In this document: one piece after another, positions 10,076-43,159 of the stretch
Numbering within the stretch: position 1 is the stretch's first letter
Layout of the letters: each line of letters starts with the position of its first letter
Source: Paulinella micropora
Taxonomy: Eukaryota > Cercozoa > Imbricatea > Euglyphida
Assembly: GCA_009731375.1 (NCBI GenBank)
Contig: BJOX01000218.1
Location: forward strand, 283,879-347,878
Reading direction: 5' to 3'
Length of the DNA: 64,000 bases
Translations under genes and position numbers: made by a program
The notes under the pieces: generated by a model
Told to the model about the DNA's origin: nothing
The model's input: only the letters and a program-made list of their open reading frames with translations
Database searches by the model: none

Positions 10076-12970
10076 TGCCTGGTGATGCCGGGCGGCATTC
10101 TCTGATGCCGGCCGGCATCACTTTTTAATGACAGGTTTTCAAAAGATTCTTCCGAGGAAACCGGTGCTGATTTTGTAAAATAAACTCTAGAAAAGTAAAG
10201 GAAAAGTGTCTAGAAATCGACGGGTAAAATTTCTGCTCAGTCCTTTGAGTAAAAGTTATTTAGTTAATTCGACAAGTGCTGACCCTCAGATTGGCTTTTT
10301 TCCACGTGAAGTCGTCACGAGCAAAAAGATGGAGGTGGGCAGCACCCTTTCGATCGCTGTTTGGAAGTTTGGCAGGGCCTGGGAAAAAAAAATTTGGTGA
10401 TCCCACTTACCGTGACATTGGTGCTTTGGGGACACTGAAAAAAAAAAGAATCCAAGAAAGAGAAAGCATTGGTTACCATGCGTTTTGATGGGAAGGATTA
10501 TTATGTGTTTGAGAAGAACTGCAAACCATGCCCCTTGCAGGCAGGGGGGTTTTATAAGTTCATAAATGGTGACGGAGAAGAGGTGGAGATGGAGGTTTCA
10601 GAGGACGAAGAGGAGGAGCAGGAGGAGCAGGAGCAGGAGCAGAAGGAGGATGAGAAGGAGCAGAAGGTGGAGGAGGAAAACGACGATGATGAGGAGGGGG
10701 GTGACGACGAAGGCCCTCCTGTTTACAATCCCAGCCCCTACACACCCCTACAGGTAGCTGATGAGAAAGCAAAACTCACATCTAAGGGATTCGACTGGGT
10801 CTTGGGTCCTCAGACCGTGGACCCGAGCAGCGATCGACCTCGCCATAAGGCGAGGTCGACGATGGATCAAAAATTCGACATCGACCCCACCCTGTACGTA
10901 CTCCCCTTTCTCCCTCTGTTGACTCCCCTTTATCTATTCCAGTAGCATTACAACTCCTCAAGACTTCCTCTTTCTGTTCCTCCCTTTTTTTTTGAATTAT
11001 GTTATGAACTTGCAGAGAGATTCAAGAGAGAAGATAAATTTTCGAGTCTTGCTTTTGATGCTGCTTTTTTCTCAATCATGGTGTCCAGTTTGCTACCATT
11101 TTTTGCGCCATTTATATTTTTTTTTCCTGTATCATCTGCAGGCACTTTATGCATTTTTTCCCGACTGAGATGTTGCCAAGTATACTCAACCTCACTTCCG
11201 TGGAGCTCTGCAAAGATCCAACCCCCCGTATGAGGTCCCCCCTTACAGAGGAGGAGTTTTGGGTGTTTTTAGGCCTCCTAATTCGTATATCATTAGCAGA
11301 TAGGGGCCGCAGGAGGTGTCACTGGGGTAAGGTAAGTGAAGTGGGCACAGACGGCCTTCCGGGGGACGACTTTGGTAAGTATATGGCCCTCAATCGCTTC
11401 GATGCTATTTTAAGGTGTTTGACCCTTGGCCCCCCCTCATCAGACACTGACCCTTTTCTCCCCGTTCGTGCTTTTGCTGAGGCAGTTGGCAAGAAGGCAG
11501 AGCAATCCATAGTGCCAGGACTTATTATTACTGTTGATGAAAGCATGGGTCAGTATACAGGAGATAAAATACCTGGCAAAATGGTGGTCCCCAGGAAGCC
11601 GATCCCTGTTGGGAGGGAGTATCATACAGCTTGTGACGTGGAATCGGGCATCTGTATAGCCATGGAGATGGTTGAGGAGCAAGTGAGAGATCGACAAAAA
11701 GAGTTTGCGGCTGCTCTGGGGGTTACTACTGCAACTACGCTTAGGTTAACGAAGCCGTGGTGGGGAACGGGCCGCATCTTTGTAGATGGTTCGTGGTTTG
11801 CCTCTGTCAAAACAGCCATCGAGATGAAGAAAAGGGGATGTGATTTTGTGGGCATGGTTAAGACTGCGCACGCAGGGTTTCCAGTGAGGTTACTTCATAG
11901 CTCAAGGGGCGGGGCCAAGGGGGATTTAGCCTCAGCTACATGCGAAAAGGATGGGATTAAGCTGCTCGCAGTCAACCAGAACGATCATAATCAGCAGCAG
12001 ATTATAGCTACTTGCTCTACTACTTTGGAGGGTAAACCTCGGAATGCGCGTTTTTCTCAGTCACAGCCGCAAGTCCCGCGCTGCCAGGCCGTAGCTTTGT
12101 ATTATTCAGCTTTTAACGCTGTCGATATGTTCAATGCCGCTCGCCACGGGTCCAATTCTCTCAATCTCTCTATTGCTACCCATGATTGGGCTAAGGTAGA
12201 TTTTTTCATTTTGATTGACTTCATTCTCACCAACGCGTGCAGACATTATCTCAAATTTTCTGACACTGTTTTGGCCAACCTTAATCTCATGAAAGGTGAT
12301 GGCAGGCCGGGGTATTTCAAATCCTTGGTTGCGAAAGGGCTGTTAAGGAAGGTCAATGAGGCTAAAATAGATGCTATTCTTGCCCCCCCCCCCCCCCCCC
12401 CCCCCCTGCTGGNNNNNNNNNNCGTGTGGTAGAAGGTAGCGTCGACCCCAACCCACCCTCATGCATGCTTCTGTCCAGGTATCCAATGACCGTTCAGGGA
12501 GATAAAGTTAAGAAGAAGGTGGGTCAGGTGACGCCTTCCCTGGTAGTTTAGAGCGTGCGAAGAGACCTAGATGCCGCGTGTGCCTGTATGCGTACGCAGA
12601 GAGTAAGGTGAATTTTACCGAGTATTACTGCGCGACCTGTGGACCAAACATGCCTCTATGTAACTCTAAAGGACGTACGTGTCACGCCTGGCATAAACAG
12701 CACGGCAAGCCCCTCTCCAAGAAGCGCAAACGCGCTTAGACACCATCTCAAAGACAGTGATGCCACGCGGCATCAGCCTAAAAATGGCTATGACTCAAGT
12801 GTGAGTCGGACACTGTTAGAGGTTAGATTTTAATAAGTATAATAAATTTTCATTGATTTTTATACAGGAAATCAAATGTTTAATATTAATATTGAAAAAA
12901 AAATTAAAAAAAATTATTTTTTACTGACTTGAAAGAGCTTGAAATATTGATGCCGGCCTGCATCCAGGCA
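10076..12970 (+). mobile_element. piggyBac-type DNA transposon
   Basis: The transposase lies between inverted GC-rich repeats. The left side reads TGCCTGGTGATGCCGG and then TGATGCCGGCCGGCATCA (about 10076-10121). The right side, inverted, reads TGCCTGGATGCAGGCCGG (about 12949-12970), with a further GATGCC..GGCATC at 12761-12776. I could not find a convincing TTAA pair, so the outer edges are approximate. A 10-base gap next to poly-C interrupts the coding region near its C-terminus. Confidence 0.6.
10478..12739 (+). CDS. piggyBac transposase (DDE_Tnp_1_7 type), two exons visible
   Basis: This enzyme would cut and paste the element. Exon 1 (10478-10893) starts MRFDGKDYYVFEKN and has a long acidic Glu/Asp tract. 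A GTACGT donor and a CTGCAG acceptor remove 10894-11141 and restore frame exactly, joining DPTL to HFMHFFPTEML. Exon 2 carries the family landmarks: WVFLGLLIRISL, first Asp in IITVDESMGQYTG, second in IFVDGSWFASVKTAIEMKKRG, and third in SAFNAVDMFNA. Poly-C and the gap at 12413 break the frame. After it, about 12550-12739 encodes a Cys/His cluster (CRVCLYAY, YYCATC, CHAWHKQHGK) ending at TAG, the usual C-terminal cysteine-rich DNA-binding domain. The catalytic residues look present; whether the gene is intact depends on the gap. Confidence 0.85.
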
Positions 12971-14100
12971 CAGTCACACTGATAAACATAAATAAGCTTT
13001 TAACTGATAATTCGGGGGGTTCATGATGTCCACAGTATTGTATTAATACACACTCCAAGTTTTTATGGCGGAACTCCGTTTCCGGCGGCGACATACAATA
13101 ATAATCTTCAACTTATCATAAGTTTCTTTTCTGCAGTCACCGCCTGTCACCACGTCAGGCTGAGATTCGTTTAGAGTTATGTATCATCATGAGTCGAGGA
13201 TACATCAACCCACGAATTAGCCGTTATACTACTTGAAAACAACAATGATACTTGCCCGGTGCACTTGAATCGTATATACACTCTAGCACATTCAGTATAT
13301 ATATATTAAAGTCTTCCTCTTTCTTCCGAGGCTGTCGACAAGATATTTGTGCAGTATGCCAACTCCAAGTATAATGTTTTATGGTTAAGTATTACTATGA
13401 TCATAATAATGTAACGTCGCTATTTCCATGTACATAACTTATGATAACCGGTCGTCGGTTTCCATAAATACATTTACTTGTTGTAAAGACATACCCTTGT
13501 ATAAATCGGTATCATTTGTAATAATATAGTGTCAGGTGATCATGAAGCCTGACGACAAAATCCGAAGTTGGGTTGAGTGCGCCCTAACCTTGCGATATGC
13601 CGATACACTGCCAACTTTCAAGTAGAGATCGATGGAATCCGGTGTAGCAGTTCATGTAGTGTTATTAATATATCAGTTCCTTTGATTAGACTGTAGAGTC
13701 TTTAATGAGATCATCATTCTGGTACTAATTCGGGTCGTATCCAGGAAACACCATCGCTCACAAATTAGTTTAATTTAACTGCTATATCCGCCCGCAAAAT
13801 CTGCATAATTTTTGCAAAACTGCAAGTTACCGTTAACTTCAGCTAATCTGAATTCTGACCACTAATCTAAAATCTGACCGCTAATCCGAAATCTGACCCT
13901 TAAATCAATCGATGGCTGAGTTTGACACTTGAATGTACCTAGTAATATGCAGTAATAGGAAATTTAATTCACACGAAGTTAACTTTCCCAAAATGGAAAA
14001 GTTGGAAGAAAAAAAAATGTTTGATGTATGCCAATATTCAAAGGGCCTATCGTATAGATACTGTTTACTTTAAAAGGTATTTGATAGTCCACTACTTATA
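12971..14100. other. AT-rich unique sequence, no gene seen
   Basis: No coding frame or RNA gene is supported. The only structure seen is a short tandem repeat at 13844-13900, listed separately. Confidence 0.6.
13844..13900. repeat. 19-bp tandem repeat, three imperfect units
   Basis: Units follow the pattern NCTAATCNNAAWTCTGACC three times in a row with few changes. No function can be inferred. Confidence 0.6.
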
Positions 14101-14199
14101 CCTAAAACGTGTATACGATAATGCATGTGCGTGTCTGTGCCTATCAACCTCTGTGCCCGTGTCTACCTCTGTATCAGTATGTATATAGGCGTATACGTA

Positions 14200-15815
<1,616 letters not shown>

Positions 15816-15819
15816 TGCA

Positions 15820-15919
15820 ATACTTTAACCCTTACCCTGTCACACGCCCGTTCCCGGTCGCAAAAAGAACGGATTTGTCCGGGTGTTGCGGACCCCCGAC
15901 AGGACAAGGGTTTAAGTAT
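15820..15919. repeat. 100-bp foldback (inverted-repeat) element
   Basis: ATACTTTAACCCTTACCCTGTC pairs (in shorter quotation, ATACTTTAACCCTT) with its inverted partner AAGGGTTTAAGTAT at the other end; about 19 of 22 bases match. Inner arms ACACGCCCG/CGGGTGT and CGTTC/GAACG extend the stem. This looks like a small foldback element or a structured locus. No target duplication was found. Confidence 0.6.
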
Positions 15920-16660
15920 GGCACCGACGCCGCCGGTGGACTCGGAGCTGCCGCGTGACGGGGTGACCAGACGGTGAAGTTCAACAGGCTCTTCACAAGG
16001 CTATGATAACAAGCTATGGTACACGTACACATCTTTTACTTAGATACTACTAAGCATTTTCTATAAATACAGTATACAAGGACCTCACCGTCCTAAGGCA
16101 TTGCATGTACCACTTGCAGCCACTTTGCCAGCACTGTCACGTGATCCAAACCACTACTAGTAGTATTAGTACAACTTTCCACCCACCTGCACAATGACTA
16201 AGCTTACACACCTTTAACCGGTAATAATAACAGTGTCTGGCTGACGCAATGTGACGTAACGGTCGCAAACCTCGACCTGATGCCTGACTGTGTCGACTGT
16301 GTTGCTGCGCATGCTTGCGCGCGCTGCGGTCAAGTTCGCGCAAAAGCCCGCGAAAGAAGGAAATATTGCTTCAATATTCCACAGGCTAGGCCCAGCAAAG
16401 ACTGGTCTGGGCTGGCTGTCTCGCACCCCCAAAAAAACCCCAGATTTTTCAGATGGTGTAGAACAAGTGTTGAAAGGTTTGCGCTGGCGCAGTGGTGCGT
16501 GGCCCAGTGTCATAGTGACTGAAGTGTTACTTGCCGCGCGGCTGCGTTTGCAGCTTGAGCTGTTGAATCTACACAACAGCGCACATATCGTTGTATGTAT
16601 GCGTAGATAAAACGTATGATATGTTACAGGTGACCCCCCCCCCCCCCCCCCCCCCCCCCC
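15920..16660. other. No gene seen
   Basis: Overlapping frames exist on both strands but none resembles a known protein or shows consistent splice sites. It lies downstream of the last visible exon of the minus-strand BTB gene and could hold its last exon and 3' UTR. Confidence 0.4.
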
Positions 16661-16671
16661 CNNNNNNNNNN

Positions 16672-16730
<59 letters not shown>

Positions 16731-16735
16731 GTAGA
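16672..16735. repeat. TAGA tetranucleotide array at a poly-C gap
   Basis: A TAGA array begins directly after the gap at 16662-16671, which itself follows a poly-C run. Confidence 0.9.
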
Positions 16736-16750
16736 TCGGTAGTGACCATG

Positions 16751-25820
<9,070 letters not shown>

Positions 25821-26029
25821 GATACTACGTTGCTCTTGGGGTAAATGTCATAATTACTGACTGCAGCTCAGTTTTGAACGCATTGAAGAGAAACCCAAAA
25901 GGTCTTTGAGGAAAGCTTTTGGAGTTTGACGGAAAATTATGTTTCGTCGACCGCAAATATCGGTTAATTTAGGTTTGGCTGCGTGCGATATCATGTTCTG
26001 GGCCGGCTGGGAGAGACGAAGACAAAAGA
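25821..26029. promoter_or_regulatory. Probable bidirectional promoter between BTB and BAH genes
   Basis: About 210 bp separate the minus-strand BTB start codon from the tentative plus-strand BAH-gene start. It is the only non-repetitive intergenic spacer here between divergent genes. No TATA box or other element can be assigned. Confidence 0.4.
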
Positions 26030-36786
<10,757 letters not shown>

Positions 36787-36934
36787 CTATTACCTACTCA
36801 ACTTGCATACTTCGTTTGGATTCGATTGTCTTTGGACAAAAATTGAGATCAAAATGCGATTGTTTCTTTGCATGATGATACTTGATTTCGAGCTATGATT
36901 CTGATTGTACATAAAGTCCGCAGGCAGTTCTGTT

Positions 36935-37195
36935 TCACTGTGTGTTGTCAGCTGGAGTTTCGAAGCTCTCTGCAGCTTGAGCGTTCTCCTGCTGCTTCCT
37001 GAGGCCAGTCATCGTTTCTAAACTGGTCATCTTGCCACGCTGGGTATCAGAAGAAACCATTTTAATTAGTTTACGGCGCTCTTTATCAGCTCGGGAACCT
37101 CTGACAAACAGTCTGATGTCAGTACGATCAACTACTGTCACCGCTGACTGACGGAATTGTTTTGGGTGCAGCCTTCCAGCTTGAGAAGATGTCAC
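36935..37195 (-). CDS. Hypothetical 86-residue ORF
   Basis: The frame starts MTSSQAGRLHPKQFRQSAV and is basic and polar, ending in TGA. It is convergent with the BAH gene, 150 bp past its stop. No family is recognised. It could be the last exon of a minus-strand gene whose other exons lie beyond the poly-C at 37250, or a chance frame. Confidence 0.3.
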   Translation of the reverse strand: MTSSQAGRLHPKQFRQSAVTVVDRTDIRLFVRGSRADKERRKLIKMVSSDTQRGKMTSLETMTGLRKQQENAQAAESFETPADNTQ

Positions 37196-37244
37196 ATTTC
37201 AACTTCCGTTCAAACTTGAGGTCACGGTGTCGTCATGCAATTTT

Positions 37245-37248
<4 letters not shown>

Positions 37249-37305
<57 letters not shown>
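37249..37305. repeat. Poly-C tract over 50 bp
   Basis: An uninterrupted C run without an adjacent gap, followed by pyrimidine-rich text to about 37450. Confidence 0.95.
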
Positions 37306-37307
<2 letters not shown>

Positions 37308-38040
37308 TTTGAGAGTCCGAGCCTGAGTCCGCCTTTACTTCGTTTTTCCTCTTTCGAGTCTCCATTACTTTTCTTCGTTCCCTTTTATTATTCTTCCTCG
37401 TTTTCCCCTTCCTTTTTCCCTTGAAACCCTTTTCTTCTTAGTCTTCTTATCTTTATTAGTACTTTTCCTTATTTCACGCCCCCCACTTTTCTCTGTAGTG
37501 TTCTGTTTGGGTCTTTGTTCGCCCTGTTTTTACGTATAGTATGATATGTTCGGCGGCGCCTACTTACCGGTACATGCTTCCTTTTCAGCTCAACGAAAAG
37601 CAAGCCTTCTTCAATTATTACCGGTAACTTCACTTGAACTTGTCGTTTTGGAGTGTAAATCACGCAACTTACTAAAGTTTGAAACAGGATTAGTCAGTGC
37701 CACTCACTGGTCCAGGCGTGCCACTTGTGACTGTCAGACTTCTTGACGCCCGGCTTGAAACAGGCCCGCCCGGAACATATGTTTTTTATAACATGAAAAA
37801 CAAAGTTAAGTGCGCTGCTGAATCAAAAGTCGATTTAAATTGTAACGTATATTATTAAAGTTTGCATATTCCTTATTAAACTACTTCAATTAGCTTGAAA
37901 AAGTTTTTAGCAGTTTTAATGAACGAAGTCAACAAAGTTGTTTGTTCCGGGTTTTGCGTAAATTGCGTACATTTGTCCACAAATTGTCACATTCCCTCCG
38001 GGCCGTCTTCACCGTGAGAAGGGGCATTGATTTGTACAAT
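37306..38040. other. No gene seen
   Basis: Pyrimidine-rich, then AT-rich unique sequence. No frame looks coding. Confidence 0.5.
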
Positions 38041-39080
38041 TTTTTTTTTTTTTTTTTTTTTTTGTTTTTTTTTTTTTTTTTTTTTTTTTTTNNNNNNNNN
38101 NGTTTTTATTGTGTCTACTGTACCAAATTCAAATGTTTTTGTACATTCTGGCTTCCCACACCATACCATACGGTTCCCTACCAATTTTTTGTTTTGTGCT
38201 TGCAAAATTGCGTGTGTTTGCTTGTGTTACGTGCTCTTTTTGGAAATGCTTCCCACCATCTTGTTTTTCTTCCCTTCTGTTGCCTACAAATTATACCTTG
38301 CTGTGTTTTGTGTTCTCATATGCCTATACTGTGTTTGTCCACTTTTGCATAGAAATTTGTGTGTGCATGTGCTTTTTTCCCCTATAACGGACTCCATAAA
38401 GTTGCTGCCTCCTGTTGATGTCCGCCATTTTGTTTTCGTCCCTTTTGTCGTCCCTACATGTTGTTTTTTTGTGTGCAAATTTTTGTGTATTGTTGTTGTA
38501 TGCATGTTGTGTGATTGCAAAATGCTTGTGTGCATGATTGGTGTGTTTGTTTTCGCTGTGAGATGGGGTTGTGAAATGTCGTTATTCAGTTTTTGTCTTG
38601 TTACTGTTTGCCCTACTTGGCACTTTTGTGAAATTACATGTATCCTATACCTGTTTTCTTTGTTTTCTCTTAGCTTACATGTTGGCTGTCTTGAACATGC
38701 ACAAAACGTGTGTTTTTATGTTTGTTTTCCTTGTCCTTGTCAACTTTGTTTTCCTTGTCTGTCTGTGCACTTTTTTTTTTCTAAAAGCGTTTTATGTGTT
38801 TGTGTCAAATACCTTTCCCCTTGCCTTGCCCTGTGTTCCTACATTGTATTTACATGTCCCGCATGGAATCCCCCTCTTCAATTCATATTTTCATCCACGT
38901 TTTCCGTTGCCACTCACGACATGTATGCTTGTATTATCAATTTTTTGGTTTGTGTGTCTCTCTCCTTGTTCACATTCACCTATGTGCTATGTGTAGTCTT
39001 TTTTGCTTTTCTGTGTTTGTTCTTGTTGTATATGATGTGCTCTTGGAATCTGATGATACGTTTTTATTTATTTTTTCAGG
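38041..39080 (+). other. T/G-rich, A-poor tract ending in an acceptor
   Basis: After poly-T and a 10-base gap, about 980 bp of TTTTGTGTTTG-like text stay open in several plus frames simply because A is scarce. The frames have no hydrophobic-segment logic beyond Phe/Cys/Val/Leu codons. The tract ends TTTATTTTTTCAG at an exon-like sequence. I read it as a large pyrimidine- and G-biased intron. Confidence 0.45.
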
Positions 39081-39720
39081 CTTTCTAAATGCACTGGCTG
39101 CGCTTCCTTTCTTCGGCCCCCCGAACTACGCCGACTTGATGTCGGAGCGTGAACTGACCGACCTAATGGAGGGGTGGAATAGGGGGTGGCCCGCCGCTGT
39201 GCGCGGCGAGGAGTATGTTGTCACCTTGCGCCGCTTTGCAAACGATGTCTGGCCCCAGCACGTTGGGGGGGGGGGGGGGGGGGGCCCGCCCGCCCCCCCC
39301 CCCCCCCCCNNNNNNNNNNCGCGGCAGCTCCAAACCCCAAACCCGGTCCAAAACCAAAAACCAAATTTCAGGATTACCAGGATTTATTTTTACTACCTAA
39401 AACTACCCCAGTTGCCCTGGCCCGCAGGGCTTTTGGCCAGGCTGTAATCACGGCCATTACGCTGAGACGGTGTACAACGGGGAGCAAAATCAAACCTCAA
39501 CTTTGACAATGTGTCAGACTTTGACCACCCCCCCAGTACAGTCAGAGCCATGTTACATGGCACGGGGATAAACATCTTCAAGGACACGGTTAAAAATGAC
39601 CCAACCCTGCCCTTTCGCGGTGTGATAGCTGTAGGGTTCCCCGACCTCCACAATTTCGCGGCTGCCATCACGGGGCAGCCGCCAGATGTAAACATGGACA
39701 TCTCCATTCTCACGGCTTAA
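39081..39720 (+). CDS. Exons of an unrecognised plus-strand gene (partial)
   Basis: After the acceptor at 39080 the text encodes LMSERELTDLMEGWNRGWPA and then RRFANDVWPQHV before poly-G/poly-C and a gap (39310). A second frame, from about 39480 to TAA at 39720, encodes NFDNVSDFDHPPSTVRAM and FKDTVKNDPTLPFRGVIAVG. Composition and codon use look coding. No family is recognised; a transposon-borne gene is possible because the surroundings are repeat-rich. The two pieces cannot be joined with confidence. Confidence 0.4.
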
Positions 39721-40439
39721 TACAAGAATAAGTTGCGCCGTGTTGCAACAGTGCAAGGCAAGAACGGAGGTGACCAAAACCAAAATAAAAAAGGGAGCCA
39801 AGCAGTAGCGGTGCCCCCCCCCCCCCCTTTNNNNNNNNNNNNNNNNNNNNNNNNNNNNNNNNNNNNNNNNNNNNNNNNNNNNNNNNNNNNNNNNNNNNNN
39901 NNNNNNNNNNNNNNNNNNNNNNNNNNNNNNNNNNNNNNNNNNNNNNNNNNNNNNNNNNNNNNNNNNNNNNNNNNNNNNNNNNNNNNNNNNNNNNNNNNNN
40001 NNNNNNNNNNNNNNNNNNNNNNNNNNNNNNNNNNNNNNNNNNNNNNNNNNNNNNNNNNNNNNNNNNNNNNNNNNNNNNNNNNNNNNNNNNNNNNNNNNNN
40101 NNNNNNNNNNNNNNNNNNNNNNNNNNNNNNNNNNNNNNNNNNNNNNNNNNNNNNNNNNNNNNNNNNNNNNNNNNNNNNNNNNNNNNNNNNNNNNNNNNNN
40201 NNNNNNNNNNNNNNNNNNNNNNNNNNNNNNNNNNNNNNNNNNNNNNNNNNNNNNNNNNNNNNNNNNNNNNNNNNNNNNNNNNNNNNNNNNNNNNNNNNNN
40301 NNNNNNNNNNNNCCCCCCCCCCCCTCCCTATGACGTAGTCCAGGGTCCGGCACAACCGGGCATCAGAAGGGAAAAAATGAAAACCGAAGCCCCTGTCCCC
40401 CTGCAGCTTTGTCTGCAATTTCTCAGCCCCCTTGATTGC

Positions 40440-41227
40440 GATCAATGCAGAAATGGGGGGGCTGAGGCTACGGGAGCATGTCCAATCCCGCCTCCAACAG
40501 TATGAGAAGCGAGTTAGGGAGGGGGAGGTGATGGCAGAAAAATGCAAGTCAACTCTTAGTTAATAGTGGGAGTAGGGAGAGTGCGGAGAGGGTAGCTAGA
40601 GAGGAGAAAGAGAAAAAGAAGGGGGAGGGGGAGGGTTTGGCATGCCCGCCTGGGGTGTTATTCAATGTTTACGATGAGGAGGATGAGAGTGAGAAAAAGA
40701 AATATGAGAAGATGGATAGCCGGGAAAAGAAGGGGAAGGAGGAAGCAAAGGTAGATGGGGATGGGGAGGGGGAAAGAGGGGAGCTCGAGGGGGAGGGGGA
40801 GGGGGAGGGAGGAAGAAGAAGAGGAGCCCTGGACCCCCCTCATGCAATTGGATCGGCACGTCGACCGCCAACCAAAAGTGAACGTGGACGCGGACGACGA
40901 CGACGAGCCCGAGGTAATCCATGCATGCATATATGCATCATGCATGAATATGCATACACATAAATACACACACAGGAAGAGATCGCTGCCCCGCCCGCGC
41001 CCGCACCGCCCGCCCCTCCCAGTACTTGCGGACATCTATGCGGCGGCTGCAAGCGTCAGTGGAAGCTCGACCACCCTGCTGCGGGCGTCAAGCGTCGCGG
41101 GCTTAGTCAGGGCGCAAGAGCAAAAATATATAGTTCCATGGTAAAGCAGTATGAGGAAGCCAGCGATTGGGTGGACCCAGAGGTTGCCCGCCGCCGCTGC
41201 CGCAACGCAGCGGCCTCAAGCTCAAGC

Positions 41228-41321
<94 letters not shown>

Positions 41322-41331
41322 NNNNNNNNNN
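40440..41331 (+). CDS. Unrecognised acidic protein with a Cys/His motif (partial)
   Basis: A piece after ATGCAG (about 40450-40560) encodes a coiled-coil-like LREHVQSRLQQYEKRVREGE and stops. The next frame opens at 40637 (MACPPGVLFNVYDEEDESE), becomes Glu/Gly-rich, and appears to change frame in a GGGGGA run into EEEPWTPLMQLDRHVDRQ. A GAG/GTAATC donor at 40913 and a CACAG acceptor at 40975 keep phase. The next exon has STCGHLCGGCKRQWKLDHPA, a possible small zinc-binding cluster, and SMVKQYEEASDWVDPEVA before the poly-C at 41229. I do not recognise it. Confidence 0.45.
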
Positions 41332-41382
41332 ACCTTGGCGCTGCGTGCAGCGCAACGGTCCGCCAGCCCGTGAGAAGCTTGT

Positions 41383-41437
<55 letters not shown>

Positions 41438-41480
41438 TCGTTTGTTCGTTTGTTCGTTTGTTTGTTTGTTTGTTTGTTTG
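41229..41480. repeat. Poly-C over 100 bp at a gap, then CT and GTTT repeats
   Basis: The longest homopolymer in the window ends in the gap at 41332. A CT array (41388-41429), poly-T and a GTTT/GTTC array follow. Confidence 0.95.
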
Positions 41481-42225
41481 TTTAGGGACATCTTGTTGGG
41501 TTCAGCATCAACTGCAAAATCAATCGTTGGGACTAAGACATTTTTTCGTTTAGTGGCTAGGACTTATTAAATATTAATAAAATGTTTTATTATAACTAAT
41601 TAACTTTGATACACGGAGGCCGGTTCAATATTAATAATAATGAAATTGTATTAATGATAAATAAAATAAAACGAACAACAAGCTGAATTTATTAATTTAA
41701 AAAAATCCTCATCCGCCCACATCCTCTCCTTGCTAAGACCGATGACAAGGTCTAAGTCAACTTCTGCTGCAGCGCGGCAGTCTTCTTCATGTTTCTGAAA
41801 AGATTTTTGGTACACATAGTAATTGGCGCAAATTTAGCAACGGAACTTGTAGTCCTTTTTCTTGTACCCCCGGAACTGGAGCTCTTTGACGCGATAGTTA
41901 GCCTGTAAAATCTCTAACATCCACGTATCGCGACGAGTGTTGCGCTTGAAAAAAAAGATGTGAATGCATGTTGTTTACTAGCTCTAGCGACTGGCAAGAA
42001 AACCAGTAAATAGTTCCGTGAGTCTTCAAAAAAAGAAAGAGATATGATTAACGGTAAGATGCACGTATGGAGTAAATTGAAATCCGGATTGAAAGTACCG
42101 TAAGGACATACATCCTTCCGGCGCATAACGGGCCCATTCTCACCTCTCCTCACCTCCTTCCCATCCTCCCGTCAGTAAACGATATCGTTCGGTTCACCGC
42201 CTCTACCCAGTGACTTCAAATAGTG
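41481..42225 (-). other. AT-rich sequence with faint minus-strand coding text
   Basis: TATTAATAA-type motifs dominate 41560-41710. About 41950-41850 on the minus strand reads KRNTRRDTWMLEILQANYRV in one frame, which looks protein-like, but no family or complete exon is identified. Confidence 0.3.
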
Positions 42226-42740
42226 TTACCAAGTCCCATCCTCGATGAAAGGATGAGCGGGGCCTTGATATTTCATGGAAGTGAGCTCAAGGAACAAAGT
42301 ATGAGTTTGTTTTTGCCACAAATCCGCTTCCGCAGGCGTGAAAATGCGAGGATTGTTGATTTTGCAAAATTGAGTCCACCAGCCCGCGCAAAAAGTCTTA
42401 ATATTTTCCCAGCGGCCCGGGCAGAAAATATTTTCAAGATCCAAATTGTCTTCGTAAATTTCCGTCATAAAACGTCGCAGCGCTACCCCGCGATCAAGAC
42501 CTGTCCATTCATGGTTTTTTTTTTTGTCACTGTACCGACATTTAAAACCGAAAATGCCTTCCCAACCCTACCGGTTGTACCTGCAAGTTCAGCTTGGAAC
42601 TTCGCTAGTCTTGCGTCAGTGGACGCGTACGGGGAATCATGCGGAATGTCCAGGCTCCAAGGGACACGAGGCTGTCCTGTCAAAATCTCTCGTATATTAT
42701 GCAATCGGTCATGCGGCCACACACACGCAACATCATGTGC
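42226..42740 (-). pseudogene. Decayed unrecognised ORF with homopolymer frameshift
   Basis: Minus-strand frames 42722-42483 (MWPHDRLHNIREILTGQPRV) and 42468-42226 (RWENIKTFCAGWWTQFCKIN) join if the frame changes shortly after an A run at about 42514-42522. Together they make about 165 residues ending at TAG. Tryptophan and cysteine content suggests a real protein, but no family is recognised. Confidence 0.4.
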
Positions 42741-43159
42741 AGCAAGTCGGGGATGTGTCTTTTGAGTGGGATGAAGTGAAACAGTGACTGTGCATGTTTT
42801 TTCCCGGGCTTTGATGCATCATCCGTGCTCTTTCTAGTCACACCCCACTCCACTCTACCTCTAAATATGCTCTATTGTCTGAATGACAGGTGTATAAAAA
42901 GCAAGAGTTATCAGAAGAGGCTGCTTTATGCCCGGTGCATGCGAGCAGCCACTTCATGTCACCGGTAATAAAAAGTTTAACCTTATAATGGCGGCCGGTG
43001 TCAGGGGATGTCCATCCACTGTTTTCAAGTTGCTCCAGGTAAGCTAAAAGCTCACCTACAAGTTATTAATAAAAATATATAAAAATAGTAGTATTAATAA
43101 ATAAAACTTGAAATTATTAATAAGGTCACAAAGTAAGTGACAAATTTACTCACAGTATA

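Noticed and set aside
16137-16576. Minus-strand ORFs as BTB-gene terminal exon
   Set aside because: No recognisable motif and no matched splice sites; left as unassigned.
38027-39088. 353-codon Phe/Cys-rich frame as a membrane protein
   Set aside because: Open only because A is scarce; it includes poly-T and a gap, and several frames are equally open.
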